NCBI RefSeq assembly: GCF_014750655.1
Contig: NZ_JABBXD010000009.1
Coordinates: 1 to 64,000 of the forward strand
Source of the DNA: Salinimonas profundi
GTDB lineage: Bacteria; Pseudomonadota; Gammaproteobacteria; Enterobacterales; Alteromonadaceae
Length of the DNA: 64,000 nt
Reading direction: 5' to 3'
Under the pieces are notes generated by a model. The model was not told where the DNA came from, did not search any database, and saw only the letters and a program-made list of their open reading frames with translations. Below are positions 20,523 through 28,974 of this stretch, in pieces. The position numbers and the translations under genes were made by a program. Position 1 is the stretch's first letter, and every line of letters begins with the position of its first letter.

Positions 20523-20885
20523 TTACTCCTGCATATATGGTGAATTGCCATAAGCGCGGACTGAAGCGCGTTTTTGATAATGTCGCCATACGCCAATAGC
20601 GGCTAACACGACCAATACCGGCCAGAAAACACTTAGCCCAAGGGTAAACAATGCAGCAGCGGCTGCCACTAACCCGATGACAATTGCACCGAACATACTG
20701 ATTGCAATAATAAAGCCTACTATAACAAAGAGTACCGCCAGTGCTAAAAACAATATCAGGTTGTCAAAGGGTGACAGCAGCTCGTCACTGAAGTAGATAT
20801 TAATATCCATCCACTCCCAGATCGCAGCACCCAGCCCACTGGCTAGCAATAAAGCAATGGCGACCGCAAGAAAGAAATTTTTCAT
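20523..20885 (-). CDS. small inner-membrane protein of the psp-type cluster
   Basis: This is a 120-residue protein with hydrophobic segments at about 4-22, 42-65 and 68-98, and a basic C-terminal tail. No named family is recognised. Its ATG (20885) overlaps the pspC stop as ATGA, so translation is coupled to the PspC-like protein and a function in the same membrane-stress system is likely. It is not obviously PspB or PspD of E. coli. A GTG at 20894 is possible but less likely. Confidence 0.75.
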   Translation of the reverse strand: MKNFFLAVAIALLLASGLGAAIWEWMDINIYFSDELLSPFDNLILFLALAVLFVIVGFIIAISMFGAIVIGLVAAAAALFTLGLSVFWPVLVVLAAIGVWRHYQKRASVRAYGNSPYMQE

Positions 20886-21091
20886 ACTGACCACCGGGGT
20901 AAAAGAATAACCGCCGCCAGGTAGGCCAGCACAGTAATACCGGGTAGCAAAAACACGCTAAGCACTGCTGCGGCTCTAACCCATACCGCATCAACACTCA
21001 GCCAGCGCGCAAGGCCGGCGCATACGCCGCTAATTACCGACTCATGCATTATGCGATAAATTCGTTTGTGTGAATTAACAGTCTTCATCAT
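20882..21091 (-). CDS. pspC: PspC domain protein
   Basis: This short 69-residue protein is almost only the PspC domain: a basic N-terminus, ESVISGVCAGLARWLSVDAVWVRAAAVL near the middle, and a hydrophobic stretch to the end. In the known phage-shock system PspC is an inner-membrane sensor that helps recruit PspA. It follows pspA after 27 bases and overlaps the next membrane gene. It is shorter than E. coli PspC (119 aa), lacking a C-terminal periplasmic part. Confidence 0.85.
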   Translation of the reverse strand: MMKTVNSHKRIYRIMHESVISGVCAGLARWLSVDAVWVRAAAVLSVFLLPGITVLAYLAAVILLPRWSV

Positions 21092-21118
21092 CTGACTCCT
21101 GATTACTAAGGATACTAT

Positions 21119-21781
21119 TTACGCGGCTCTGGATTTTTTCATGCGAGCCAGCTCTTCCTCGATGCTCTCATCTTGCTCAAGCTGAGCAAACTGCGCCTCC
21201 AGTGATGCAGAGCCTGAGCCTAAATCATAGGCCTCCACCTGCGCTTCTAACTGGTCAACCTTCTGCTGATAGACTTCAAATTTATTCATTGCGCGCTGAA
21301 CACTTTCCTGCTGCGCCTGATTACGTAATTTAAGCTGTGTTGCTACCGTATGCTCACGTTGAGATAGCATGCGTGCTTTTTGACGGGCTTCACCTAACTT
21401 GTGACCCAACTGCTCAATATCGCTTGTGAGCTTTTCCAGCTGAATATCAATCTGCGCAATTTCTTCTTCCAGTATTTCCAGCTGGCGGGTCTGGGTCTGT
21501 TTCTCTTTGAGGGCAGCCCTTGCCAGCGTGTCATTATCTTTTTCAATCGCGCGCTGTGCTTTTTCCTGCCAGCGTTGTGCGCTGCGTTTGAACGCATCGG
21601 CGTTGCGATTGAGCTGCTTTTTTTGTGCAATGTATTGTGCAGAGACACAGCGAGCGTGTGCTAATGCTTCTTCCATCTCCTGTACCATGAGACGAATAAG
21701 CTTTTGAGGATCTTCCGCCTTATCCAGCATCGCATTGATATTGGCGTGAACGATATCAGTCATTCTTGAAAACATGCCCAT
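21119..21781 (-). CDS. pspA: phage shock protein A (PspA/IM30 family)
   Basis: PspA binds stressed inner membranes as a large oligomer and helps keep the proton-motive force. This 220-residue copy has the N-terminal amphipathic helix (FSRMTDIVHANINAMLDKAED) and a long alpha-helical coiled coil through to about residue 185, as in E. coli PspA (222). It is the first gene of a three-gene cluster with pspC and a small membrane protein. A pspF activator gene is not next to it. Confidence 0.92.
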   Translation of the reverse strand: MGMFSRMTDIVHANINAMLDKAEDPQKLIRLMVQEMEEALAHARCVSAQYIAQKKQLNRNADAFKRSAQRWQEKAQRAIEKDNDTLARAALKEKQTQTRQLEILEEEIAQIDIQLEKLTSDIEQLGHKLGEARQKARMLSQREHTVATQLKLRNQAQQESVQRAMNKFEVYQQKVDQLEAQVEAYDLGSGSASLEAQFAQLEQDESIEEELARMKKSRAA

Positions 21782-21855
21782 GGCAATCTCCTTTTAAAAT
21801 AATCGGTATACAATTCAGTGCTTCTTAAAAAGAATTGCAGTTACACAAAAGATAG

Positions 21856-21871
21856 TTCAATTGCCATACCA
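21856..21871 (-). promoter_or_regulatory. possible sigma-54 promoter of pspA
   Basis: On the minus strand, TGGTATGGCAATTGAA partly fits the sigma-54 pattern TGGCAC-N5-TTGC(A/T): the -24 GG is present and the -12 is TTGAA. It is 75 bases before the pspA start. E. coli pspA is known to use sigma-54. The match is imperfect and no activator site was recognised. Confidence 0.3.
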
Positions 21872-22009
21872 ACTATATAAATATGTGTTTTATAAGGAAT
21901 TTACGAATTTCTCATACTGAAGACATGTTCACCATGACAACTTTTATTAAATAAGTAGTTAAATTGACCATCGCAGTAGCGTTTTCGACCACACCTTTTC
22001 CTCAGACAC

Positions 22010-22036
22010 AAAAAAAGCAGCGATTCGCTGCTTTTT
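22010..22036 (-). terminator. terminator of the small exported-protein gene
   Basis: A stem AAGCAGCG / CGCTGCTT with a three-base loop has T-runs on both strands. It lies 17 bases beyond the stop of the minus-strand gene at 22053-22343. Confidence 0.85.
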
Positions 22037-22052
22037 CTCTAACCTCGACGGA

Positions 22053-22343
22053 TTACTGTATCTGGGTGTCCTGCTCGTCGTCACGGTCAGCTTTTTTGGA
22101 TGCTGTCAGTTCTGTCACGTTTACTGCACCTTTGCGTGTACCAGAGTTTTCAGGTTCAAACATGTAAACTGCATTGGCTACTGCCTCAGTGACTTCCAGT
22201 TTTAGCTCGTAAGCGGTATTGGCAACCAGCTTATCTACCATGTGACTAACAGCGCGCTCGATGGGCATAGTGTTGGCAGAAGCAGGCGTACTGACAAGTG
22301 CTGCGGTCATAAGGGTTGATACTACAATTGCTGGGGCTTTCAT
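22053..22343 (-). CDS. small exported protein of unknown function
   Basis: This is a 96-residue protein with a Sec signal peptide (cleavage near residue 23, ASA-NT). The mature part has a helical-looking middle (ERAVSHMVDKLVANTAYELK) and a charged, low-complexity tail (KKADRDDEQDTQ). No family is recognised. The gene is monocistronic with its own terminator, and its upstream region has a 15-base palindrome at 22504-22518. Role unknown. Confidence 0.65.
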   Translation of the reverse strand: MKAPAIVVSTLMTAALVSTPASANTMPIERAVSHMVDKLVANTAYELKLEVTEAVANAVYMFEPENSGTRKGAVNVTELTASKKADRDDEQDTQIQ

Positions 22344-22503
22344 AACGATTTCCTTGCTATTACTTTAAAGGTTAAGTGCAAATGTGCGAACACTTTAAAG
22401 ATAGCGAAAGCTGTGCCAGACCAGTATTTTATTTAAAAATCAATAGGTTAAAATTTAACGGTGCTAAAACTCTGCGAGCGGACTAATGGCACTGGTCACC
22501 AAA

Positions 22504-22518
22504 TAGTCAAATTGACTA
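22504..22518. repeat. 15-bp palindrome between dusA and the small exported-protein gene
   Basis: TAGTCAA-A-TTGACTA is a perfect inverted repeat (7-1-7). It lies 16 bases beyond the dusA stop and about 160 bases upstream of the small exported-protein start. It has no T-run, so an operator is more likely than a terminator, but nothing else supports a role. Confidence 0.35.
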
Positions 22519-22533
22519 ATACCAATAGTCTAT

Positions 22534-23553
22534 TTAACCAACCTTACTTTCATTGAATACTGCTACATTGGCCTGCGCTGTTTCTACACTGTCCAGCGCA
22601 TTGAGTAACAATGCAGGATCCGGTGATTTACCGGTGCCATTTTGGCTCAGATAACGTCGCCAGATACGTCCGCCAGCTTCACCGGCAAACAGACCTAACA
22701 TGTGTCGTGCAACATGCCACGGCTTGAAGCCTGGCTCATCGATAGTTTCGATGTACTGCTGCATCTTCAGCACAATCTCCCTGCGCGGCAACGGTGTGCT
22801 ATTCTGGCCGAATATTTCTTTATCTACTGACGCCATCAAATACGGATTCGCGTAGACTTCACGGCCCATCATAACGCCATCCACATGCATTAACTGCTCT
22901 TTTACCGCATCCAGGGTTTTTACTCCCCCATTAATGCTGATATTAAGCTGGGGCCAGTCAGCCTTGAGCTGGTGAACACGCGGATAATTTAAGGGCGGCA
23001 CCTCGCGGTTTTCTTTCGGACTCAACCCCTGCAACCACGCCTTTCTCGCATGGACAATAAAGGTGTCACAGCCAGCATTTGCTACTGTTTCAACAAACTT
23101 TGCAAATCCACGGTATTCATCCATATCATCAATACCGATACGGCACTTTACCGTTACTGGAATATCAACCGCTGCCTGCATGGCCTTCACTGATGCCGCG
23201 ACCACGTCAGGCTGTGCCATCAGACAGGCACCGAAGCTGCCATTTTTCACACGATCTGAGGGACACCCGACATTGATATTAACCTCATCATAGCCACGCT
23301 CCTGCGCCATTACTGCGCAACGCGCCATATCACTGGCATCTGATCCACCAAGCTGCAAAGCAACGGGGTGCTCCTGTTCGTTAAAGGCCAGGTAATCACC
23401 TTTACCGTAAATTAGCGCACCAGTGGTCACCATCTCGGTATACAGCAGCGCATTGTCAGACAACAAACGCAAAAAATACCGGCAGTGACGGTCAGTCCAA
23501 TCCAGCATAGGAGCGACAGAAAATTTACGGTGTTGTGCGAGTGACTGCATCAT
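22534..23553 (-). CDS. dusA: tRNA-dihydrouridine(20/20a) synthase
   Basis: DusA is an FMN enzyme that reduces uridine 20/20a in the tRNA D-loop using NADPH. The 339-residue protein has the TIM-barrel start SVAPMLDWTDRHCRYF, the catalytic-cysteine region NVGCPSDRVKNGSFGACLM, and TVKCRIGIDD. Length and motifs fit DusA rather than DusB or DusC. It stands alone on the minus strand. The 234 bases upstream show no other gene. Confidence 0.95.
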   Translation of the reverse strand: MMQSLAQHRKFSVAPMLDWTDRHCRYFLRLLSDNALLYTEMVTTGALIYGKGDYLAFNEQEHPVALQLGGSDASDMARCAVMAQERGYDEVNINVGCPSDRVKNGSFGACLMAQPDVVAASVKAMQAAVDIPVTVKCRIGIDDMDEYRGFAKFVETVANAGCDTFIVHARKAWLQGLSPKENREVPPLNYPRVHQLKADWPQLNISINGGVKTLDAVKEQLMHVDGVMMGREVYANPYLMASVDKEIFGQNSTPLPRREIVLKMQQYIETIDEPGFKPWHVARHMLGLFAGEAGGRIWRRYLSQNGTGKSPDPALLLNALDSVETAQANVAVFNESKVG

Positions 23554-23787
23554 ATCGGGTGCCTGTTAACATATTGGATAAAGCGAGGTAATGGATCAGG
23601 ATAGCTATCGCCTGGCAAACTTTTAGTATATTGCCTATTACAGCATTCTAAGCCTGAGCGTTAGTTTATCACAGCAGCAGGCCAGAAAACCAAGATCTTA
23701 GCCCCCCCTGAACAGTGAAAAACAGGTCGCGCCCACATTTACAGGGTACCAGCGACACGGCCAGGATATGTTGAACCGGATCCGGAT

Positions 23788-24663
23788 TTACAGATTTACC
23801 CTTTTATCCGGTATCCCTCTTGCACCGGTTTTAAACACAAAGGTATTGCCACTGTCAGGCGCATTGCGGCATGCCTTTTCATCCAGTCCGGTGCGGGCTG
23901 AGGTCACGAAAATATGGTCAAGGTCCGGGCCGGCAAAGGTAACACTGGTAACGCGAGGTACCGGCAGTCGGATAGTTTGTATCAGGTCACCGTCAGGATT
24001 GAATCGTAATACTGCATGACCATCCCAGGCGCAGACCCACAGACAGCCGTTTGTATCTACGGTAATGCCATCCGGATGCCCCTGCGAGGGACGAAGTTGA
24101 ATGTGTATTCGTTTACTGGTTACCGTTTGCGCCTGGTCAACGTTAATGGCGTATATGATGCGTTCTTTGGAAGATACTGAATAAATGATACTTCCGGCAG
24201 GATTAAAAGCCGGTCCGTTGCTCACCACATAACCAGCGTCTACTATTTGTGCTGACTGTGTACCACACAGGCGGTAGAGGTTGCCTGAATTACGCTGTTC
24301 GAGCCTGTCCATCGTACCGAAATAGAGATTCCCGTGCCGGTCGACTTTTGCATCGTTTAGCCGGTTGTGTTTTTCTGATTGTGGTAATTGCCACAGCAGC
24401 GATTGTGGTTGCAGGTACTTATCCAACGTATAAATACCCGAAGCAAAGCCTGCAATAAGCAACCCGCTATCCGTTTCCTTTATCCAGCAAACCGGCTCAG
24501 GAACAGCAGTGACTTTTATCTGTTGAGACTGCCAATCCAAGGCGTAAATCTTACAGCCGTAGATATCTACCCAGAACACGCATTGCAACAACTGGCTGTA
24601 GTATGCTCCCTCACCCAGCTCACACTGACTGTTAAATACTGTGACTAAATCTACGTTTACCAT
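23788..24663 (-). CDS. SMP-30/gluconolactonase-type sugar lactonase
   Basis: This is a 291-residue six-bladed propeller enzyme of the SMP-30/LRE family. Expected metal ligands are visible: a Glu in CELGEG (about 18), Asn in NRLNDAKVD, Asn in VVSNGPAF and Asp in GHPDGITVD. The family opens aldonolactones. Together with the pentose-dehydrogenase-like SDR encoded upstream on the same strand (25529-26299), it would turn an aldopentose lactone into the aldonate. It begins 29 bases after the TSUP permease gene. The exact sugar (L-arabinose is likely from the surroundings) is inferred. Confidence 0.8.
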   Translation of the reverse strand: MVNVDLVTVFNSQCELGEGAYYSQLLQCVFWVDIYGCKIYALDWQSQQIKVTAVPEPVCWIKETDSGLLIAGFASGIYTLDKYLQPQSLLWQLPQSEKHNRLNDAKVDRHGNLYFGTMDRLEQRNSGNLYRLCGTQSAQIVDAGYVVSNGPAFNPAGSIIYSVSSKERIIYAINVDQAQTVTSKRIHIQLRPSQGHPDGITVDTNGCLWVCAWDGHAVLRFNPDGDLIQTIRLPVPRVTSVTFAGPDLDHIFVTSARTGLDEKACRNAPDSGNTFVFKTGARGIPDKRVNL

Positions 24664-24692
24664 AATGCTATGCTAGCATGGTTGCCCTGCGC

Positions 24693-25415
24693 CTATCCGT
24701 TAACATTGCTTACAGCAGCCATAATCAATACTAAGGCGGAACCACTGGCAACCAGCAAAATCAACTGCCTGATGCGATCTTCGTTAATATTTTTACTGAT
24801 AAAATAGGACAATGCCCACCCAATCAAAATGGCAGGAATACATTTAAGAAAAAGCATGAAATCATTTTGGGTGGCGCGGCCCGTCCACCACAACACAAAA
24901 ATACCAAAAAGATTGATATAAACAAAAAAAACACTCAGATTTGCTTTTATTTTGCTCTGCTCTGCTGACTGGTAAAGCAATCCCATCGGGGCCCCACCGG
25001 CTGAGGTCGTCGTGCCTAAAAAGCCAGAAAGCGAGGAGGCGATGATATTGGTCAGCGCGGACACTCTTGGTGTCATACCCAACACTGACAGTCCCACAGC
25101 AATCAAAATGGAGACCCCGAACAGAAGCTGATATTGCGCCGCATCTAGGTAATACATAACGGTACCAGCCACCAGCACACCAATCGTGCCGCCAAACACA
25201 GAAAAGCCAGTATGGCGGATATCTATTTCAGCGCGATATTTTACAGAGAGCAGTGACGTCAGAAGAAGGGCATTGAGGATCATTGGCGCAGGAACAAGCT
25301 CAGGCATCAGAAAATAGACCAGGGGCGCCGATAACAAGCCCAGTCCGAAACCTATCACACCCTGTAAACATGCCCCTGTGATCAGGATGAGGTAAATACA
25401 AAAAAAACTCAGCAA
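24693..25415 (-). CDS. TSUP (TauE/SafE) family permease
   Basis: This is a 240-residue membrane protein with about seven to eight hydrophobic helices. It has the paired family signatures GVIGFGLGLLSAP near the N-terminus and LSGFLGTTTSAGGAPMGL in the second half. TSUP proteins move sulfite, sulfonates or organic acids. Lying between a pentose dehydrogenase and a lactonase, it more likely moves a sugar acid than sulfite. This is inference. A copy of the locus-wide operator motif lies 51 bases upstream (25466-25477). Confidence 0.8.
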   Translation of the reverse strand: MLSFFCIYLILITGACLQGVIGFGLGLLSAPLVYFLMPELVPAPMILNALLLTSLLSVKYRAEIDIRHTGFSVFGGTIGVLVAGTVMYYLDAAQYQLLFGVSILIAVGLSVLGMTPRVSALTNIIASSLSGFLGTTTSAGGAPMGLLYQSAEQSKIKANLSVFFVYINLFGIFVLWWTGRATQNDFMLFLKCIPAILIGWALSYFISKNINEDRIRQLILLVASGSALVLIMAAVSNVNG

Positions 25416-25465
25416 GCAGTCTATATCCTCTGCGGTAGATTTAACGTCAACGACTTCAATTTAAC

Positions 25466-25477
25466 TATTATATTACA
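25466..25477 (-). promoter_or_regulatory. locus operator motif upstream of the TSUP permease
   Basis: On the minus strand this reads TGTAATATAATA, identical to the core before the SSS transporter. It sits inside a longer inverted repeat, AACTAT / ATAGTT (25463-25486). Confidence 0.6.
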
Positions 25478-25528
25478 TATATAGTTTTCTATCGTTAACG
25501 AAATTTACCAATACGTCAATAGAGGAGA

Positions 25529-26299
25529 TTAAGTCCAGCCCGCATCAATGGTGAGTGTTTGCGCTGTCATCATACTGCTGTCATCAGCGGCTAAGAATAA
25601 AGCAGCATTGACGATATGTGACGGTTCAAGCGTTTGATGTATACACTGTTGTTGCTTCACAGTTTCTACGACGTCCGGATCGAGCCAGTGACTCATTTGC
25701 CGCTGCGTCATCACCCAGCCTGGCACCAATGTGTTCACCCGAATATTATGCTGGCCATAGGCACTGGCCAGTGAACGCGACATCCCCTCAATGGCTGCTT
25801 TGGCTGAGGTATAAGCCGGCATACAACTTTGCTTGATTCGCCAACTGGCAGAGCCCATATTAATGATCGAGCCACCATTGATTTCTTTCATCTGCTGACT
25901 GACTGCCTGAGCGGCGAAAAAACTGGGGCGCAAGTTGACGGCCAAACGATCATCCCAGTACTCAACAGTGACCTCATCAATGTTATGCCGGGTGTCATCG
26001 GCAGCATTGTTAATCAATACTCCTATCGGGCCACGCTCACGACCGGTTTTCTCAATAATCTGCTGTAAATGCGCAATGTCACGTAAATCACATTGCTCAA
26101 ACCGAATATCGTACCTGGATAACTCGCCAACAAGCTCAACGCTGGGTGTTTTTGCCATATCTACAAACGTAACCAGTGCGCCCTGCATGGCAAACCTACG
26201 TACCATTTCGGCGCCAATGCCAGTACCGCCCCCTGTGATAAAAACGGTTTTACCAACTAGACTGGGATAATGTGTAGTTTGCTGACAATGCTCAGTCAT
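25529..26299 (-). CDS. SDR-family aldopentose 1-dehydrogenase (XylB-like)
   Basis: This 256-residue classical short-chain dehydrogenase has the NAD(P)-binding TGGGTGIG (near residue 21), NNAADD, and the catalytic S...YxxxK (YTSAK). It is similar along its length to Caulobacter crescentus XylB (D-xylose dehydrogenase), with shared features such as YPSL, CDLRDI, YWDDRLAVNLR and the C-terminal DAGW. It should oxidise an aldose at C1 to the lactone. The setting suggests L-arabinose, but D-xylose or another pentose is possible. It follows the GntR regulator after 51 bases, probably in one transcript. Confidence 0.85.
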   Translation of the reverse strand: MTEHCQQTTHYPSLVGKTVFITGGGTGIGAEMVRRFAMQGALVTFVDMAKTPSVELVGELSRYDIRFEQCDLRDIAHLQQIIEKTGRERGPIGVLINNAADDTRHNIDEVTVEYWDDRLAVNLRPSFFAAQAVSQQMKEINGGSIINMGSASWRIKQSCMPAYTSAKAAIEGMSRSLASAYGQHNIRVNTLVPGWVMTQRQMSHWLDPDVVETVKQQQCIHQTLEPSHIVNAALFLAADDSSMMTAQTLTIDAGWT

Positions 26300-26350
26300 T
26301 ACTTACCTCGTGCCTGACCTGACGACAGTTACTTATATTGCGGCGATTGA

Positions 26351-27061
26351 TTACGCTTCAGCGATTTCTCGTTCGATGACCGTCATCGCTTCGTCGATAA
26401 GGTAGGTCATCATATTTTTTGCCCGCTCTGCTTGCCCCTGGGCAATCGCATTGTAGACCTTTTCGTGTTCTTCAACGATGGCACTGTTATTACTCTTGGC
26501 CGGCGTTGTATGTTGAATACTGACATTCAGGGCTGTGGTAATAAATTCGCGCAGTTGATAAAAAAAGCGGTTGCCGGAAGCTTGCAAAATGGCAGTGTGA
26601 AATTGTAAATCGGCATCGTGCATGCTGCCTTCGCCATACTCAACCGCACGTCGCATTTTCTCAAGGGCAATGCTGATATTCTCAATTGCCTCGCTGTTCT
26701 GCGCGTTTGCAGCCAATGCTGCTGCCTGCGGCTCGATAGCCAGACGCATTTGCAAAAACTCTTTTAAGACCAATAATGATGGACTGCTTTCCAGCATCCA
26801 ACTTAACACATTGGTATCGTATAGATTCCAGCGATCGGGCGATTCCACGCGAATTCCCTGTCGCGGACGCGATGAAATCAGACCTTTTGCGGCAAGCATT
26901 TTGACGGCTTCGCGTACTGCAGTCCGACTGATACCATATTCATCACATAATTTTGCTTCTGTAGGAAATCCGGTATCCGGACTATATACACCTTTTACAA
27001 TCGCCTTTCCCAATTCATTGGTCATACGTTGTGAAAGGTTCATGTTTTCAATTCGAGCCAT
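26351..27061 (-). CDS. GntR-family (FadR/FCD subfamily) regulator of the arabinose locus
   Basis: This is a 236-residue regulator. The N-terminal winged helix (about 10-75) has the GntR pattern FPTEAKLCDEYGISRTAVREAVK and ISSRPRQGIRV. The C-terminal FCD ligand domain (about 90-230) has conserved-looking Asp/His positions (DADLQFHTAIL, EEHEKVYNAI) that bind a metal and sugar-acid or sugar-phosphate effectors in this subfamily. It is divergent from the SSS transporter, with one operator motif in between. It is the only sugar-type transcription factor gene seen in the locus, so it is the prime candidate for the repressor that binds the repeated motif. Confidence 0.88.
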   Translation of the reverse strand: MARIENMNLSQRMTNELGKAIVKGVYSPDTGFPTEAKLCDEYGISRTAVREAVKMLAAKGLISSRPRQGIRVESPDRWNLYDTNVLSWMLESSPSLLVLKEFLQMRLAIEPQAAALAANAQNSEAIENISIALEKMRRAVEYGEGSMHDADLQFHTAILQASGNRFFYQLREFITTALNVSIQHTTPAKSNNSAIVEEHEKVYNAIAQGQAERAKNMMTYLIDEAMTVIEREIAEA

Positions 27062-27208
27062 ATTTTTCCCCTAACGCCTCTTCGCTCACTATACTACGAT
27101 AATAAGATTGCGTCATTGATTCAGTGAATGCTCAACGCTGGCCTAAAGCGCATGATTTTACACTACTTTTCCATTACCGTTTAACTATCTGTTAACACCC
27201 CCTTTTCT

Positions 27209-27230
27209 TTGACACTTTTGTAATATAATA
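27209..27230 (+). promoter_or_regulatory. locus operator motif and -35 box before the SSS transporter
   Basis: A perfect -35 TTGACA (27209-27214) is followed by TGTAATATAATA (27219-27230). The -10 is not clear (about 27232-27238). A repressor at the motif would sit between the -35 and the start of transcription. The site also lies upstream of the divergent GntR gene and could serve autoregulation. Confidence 0.6.
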
Positions 27231-27279
27231 TTTCAATAACAATTCACCGCTGCTAAGCCAAACTTATAGTTGAAAAGAA

Positions 27280-28908
27280 ATGGTTGATTTAAGCATACTG
27301 GACTGGCTCGTTTTAGCCGGTTTTTTCCTTCTTTTGCTGGGCGTTGTCGTCATGTCTATGCGACAAAAAGAAGAAGACACCGCCGATTACTTTCTTGCCG
27401 GTCGAAATGCAAGCTGGGTCGTTATCGGCGCCTCAATATTTGCCTCTAACATTGGCTCTGAACACCTTGTCGGATTGTCAGGATCCGGCGCACAGTCGGG
27501 CATGGCACTGGCGCACTGGGAGTTGCAATCCTGGATAATATTGCTTTTGGGTTGGGTGTTTGTGCCTTTCTATTGGAGCAGTAAAGTCTATACGATGCCC
27601 GAGTTTCTTGAGCGTCGCTATAATTCTTCTTCACGCACATTTTTATCGGTTATTTCGCTGGTCAGTTATGTATTAACCAAAGTCGCCGTGACGGTTTATG
27701 CCGGCGGAGTGGCGTTTAAAACCATTCTGGGTATTGAAAGTATCTGGGGCATCGACTTTTTCTGGATATCTGCACTGGGTCTGGTCATTATTACTGGTAT
27801 CTACACCGTGATCGGTGGGATGAAAGCGATTATGTGGACCTCTGTATTACAAACGCCAGTGCTTATTATTGGCTCACTTGTCATTCTGGTAGTGGGCTTA
27901 GATAAAGTAGGTGGTTGGTCTGAGGTAGAACGGCTCAATGCCGAACAAATGCATCTGATCCGTTCGGCATCTGATTCAGAATTCCCCTGGCCGGGTATTA
28001 TCTTCGGCTCGTTTATTATCGGTTTCTGGTATTGGTGTACCGATCAGTACATTGTACAGCGGGTGTTATCAGCCAAAGGCATTAAAGAGGCCCGCCGCGG
28101 GACGATGTTTGCCGGCTACCTGAAGCTGCTGCCGGTCTTTATCTTTCTGGTACCTGGCATGATCGCCTACGCGCTTAACGCAAAAGGCATTGTTACCTAT
28201 GATAGCCCTGACCAGGCATTTCCTATGCTGGTCTCAGAGTTACTACCATCTGGGGTAAAAGGCATTGTGATAGGCGGTTTGGTTGCGGCTTTAATGAGCT
28301 CCCTTGCATCACTGTTCAATTCATCGGCCACACTTTTTACCATCGACTTTTATAAGAAATTCAAGCCTGAGTCCAGTGAGAAACATCTGCTTCGGGTTGG
28401 CCGAATTGCCACTATCGTGATTGTAGTACTGGGCATATTGTGGATCCCGGTGATGAGTCTTATTGCCGATGTGCTTTATGAATACCTGCAAAGTGTTCAG
28501 TCACTCATCGCACCTGGAATCGCCGCGGTATTTTTACTGGGGCTGGTCAGTACTCGTATTACACCAACAGCTGGATTTGTTGGCCTGGTATCAGGCTTTG
28601 TCATGGGCATGTTTCGTCTGGCGCTACTGCCGTTTAAAGACAATATTGCGGGTACCCCACTGGAATGGGTGGTGACGATGAACTGGTTGTACTACTGTAT
28701 TCTGCTGTTTGTTCTGGTAGTCATTATCATGATTGGCACCAGCATGGTGACCAAAGCGCATTCACGTGAGCGTCTTGACGGCCTGACATTTTCAACTCTG
28801 AGCAATAACACCTTTAAAGAGGTGGTTGCAGGATTGGATAAATGGGATTACATCCATACGGTTGGCATTTTAGGCATTACCGCTTTTATCTACATCCGTT
28901 TTTGGTAA
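27280..28908 (+). CDS. sodium:solute symporter (SSS/SGLT family), probable arabinose importer
   Basis: This is a 542-residue inner-membrane protein with about 14 hydrophobic helices. It has the SGLT-type N-terminus with ADYFLAGRNASWVVIGASIFASNIGSEH split over TM1-TM2 (about 35-65), where sodium and sugar bind, and GFWYWCTDQYIVQR around residue 250. Members near araBAD-type genes import L-arabinose or galactose with Na+, so L-arabinose uptake is the likely role. An operator motif lies 50 bases upstream. It ends in a terminator shared with the convergent GH43 gene. Confidence 0.88.
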   Translation: MVDLSILDWLVLAGFFLLLLGVVVMSMRQKEEDTADYFLAGRNASWVVIGASIFASNIGSEHLVGLSGSGAQSGMALAHWELQSWIILLLGWVFVPFYWSSKVYTMPEFLERRYNSSSRTFLSVISLVSYVLTKVAVTVYAGGVAFKTILGIESIWGIDFFWISALGLVIITGIYTVIGGMKAIMWTSVLQTPVLIIGSLVILVVGLDKVGGWSEVERLNAEQMHLIRSASDSEFPWPGIIFGSFIIGFWYWCTDQYIVQRVLSAKGIKEARRGTMFAGYLKLLPVFIFLVPGMIAYALNAKGIVTYDSPDQAFPMLVSELLPSGVKGIVIGGLVAALMSSLASLFNSSATLFTIDFYKKFKPESSEKHLLRVGRIATIVIVVLGILWIPVMSLIADVLYEYLQSVQSLIAPGIAAVFLLGLVSTRITPTAGFVGLVSGFVMGMFRLALLPFKDNIAGTPLEWVVTMNWLYYCILLFVLVVIIMIGTSMVTKAHSRERLDGLTFSTLSNNTFKEVVAGLDKWDYIHTVGILGITAFIYIRFW

Positions 28909-28925
28909 ACCGGTTAATGAAAACG

Positions 28926-28951
28926 AAAAAGCCGCCTTCTGGCGGCTTTTT
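28926..28951. terminator. bidirectional terminator between the SSS transporter and a GH43 gene
   Basis: A stem AAAAGCCGCC / GGCGGCTTTT with a four-base loop has an A-run before and a T-run after, so it can stop transcription from both sides. Confidence 0.88.
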
Positions 28952-28974
28952 ATTTGTTCATTCTTTCCCATTGA

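Noticed and set aside
24693..25415. TSUP permease as a sulfite exporter linked to cysJIH
   Set aside because: It is more than 6 kb from cysJIH and lies between sugar-oxidation genes with the arabinose motif, so a sulfur role is not supported.
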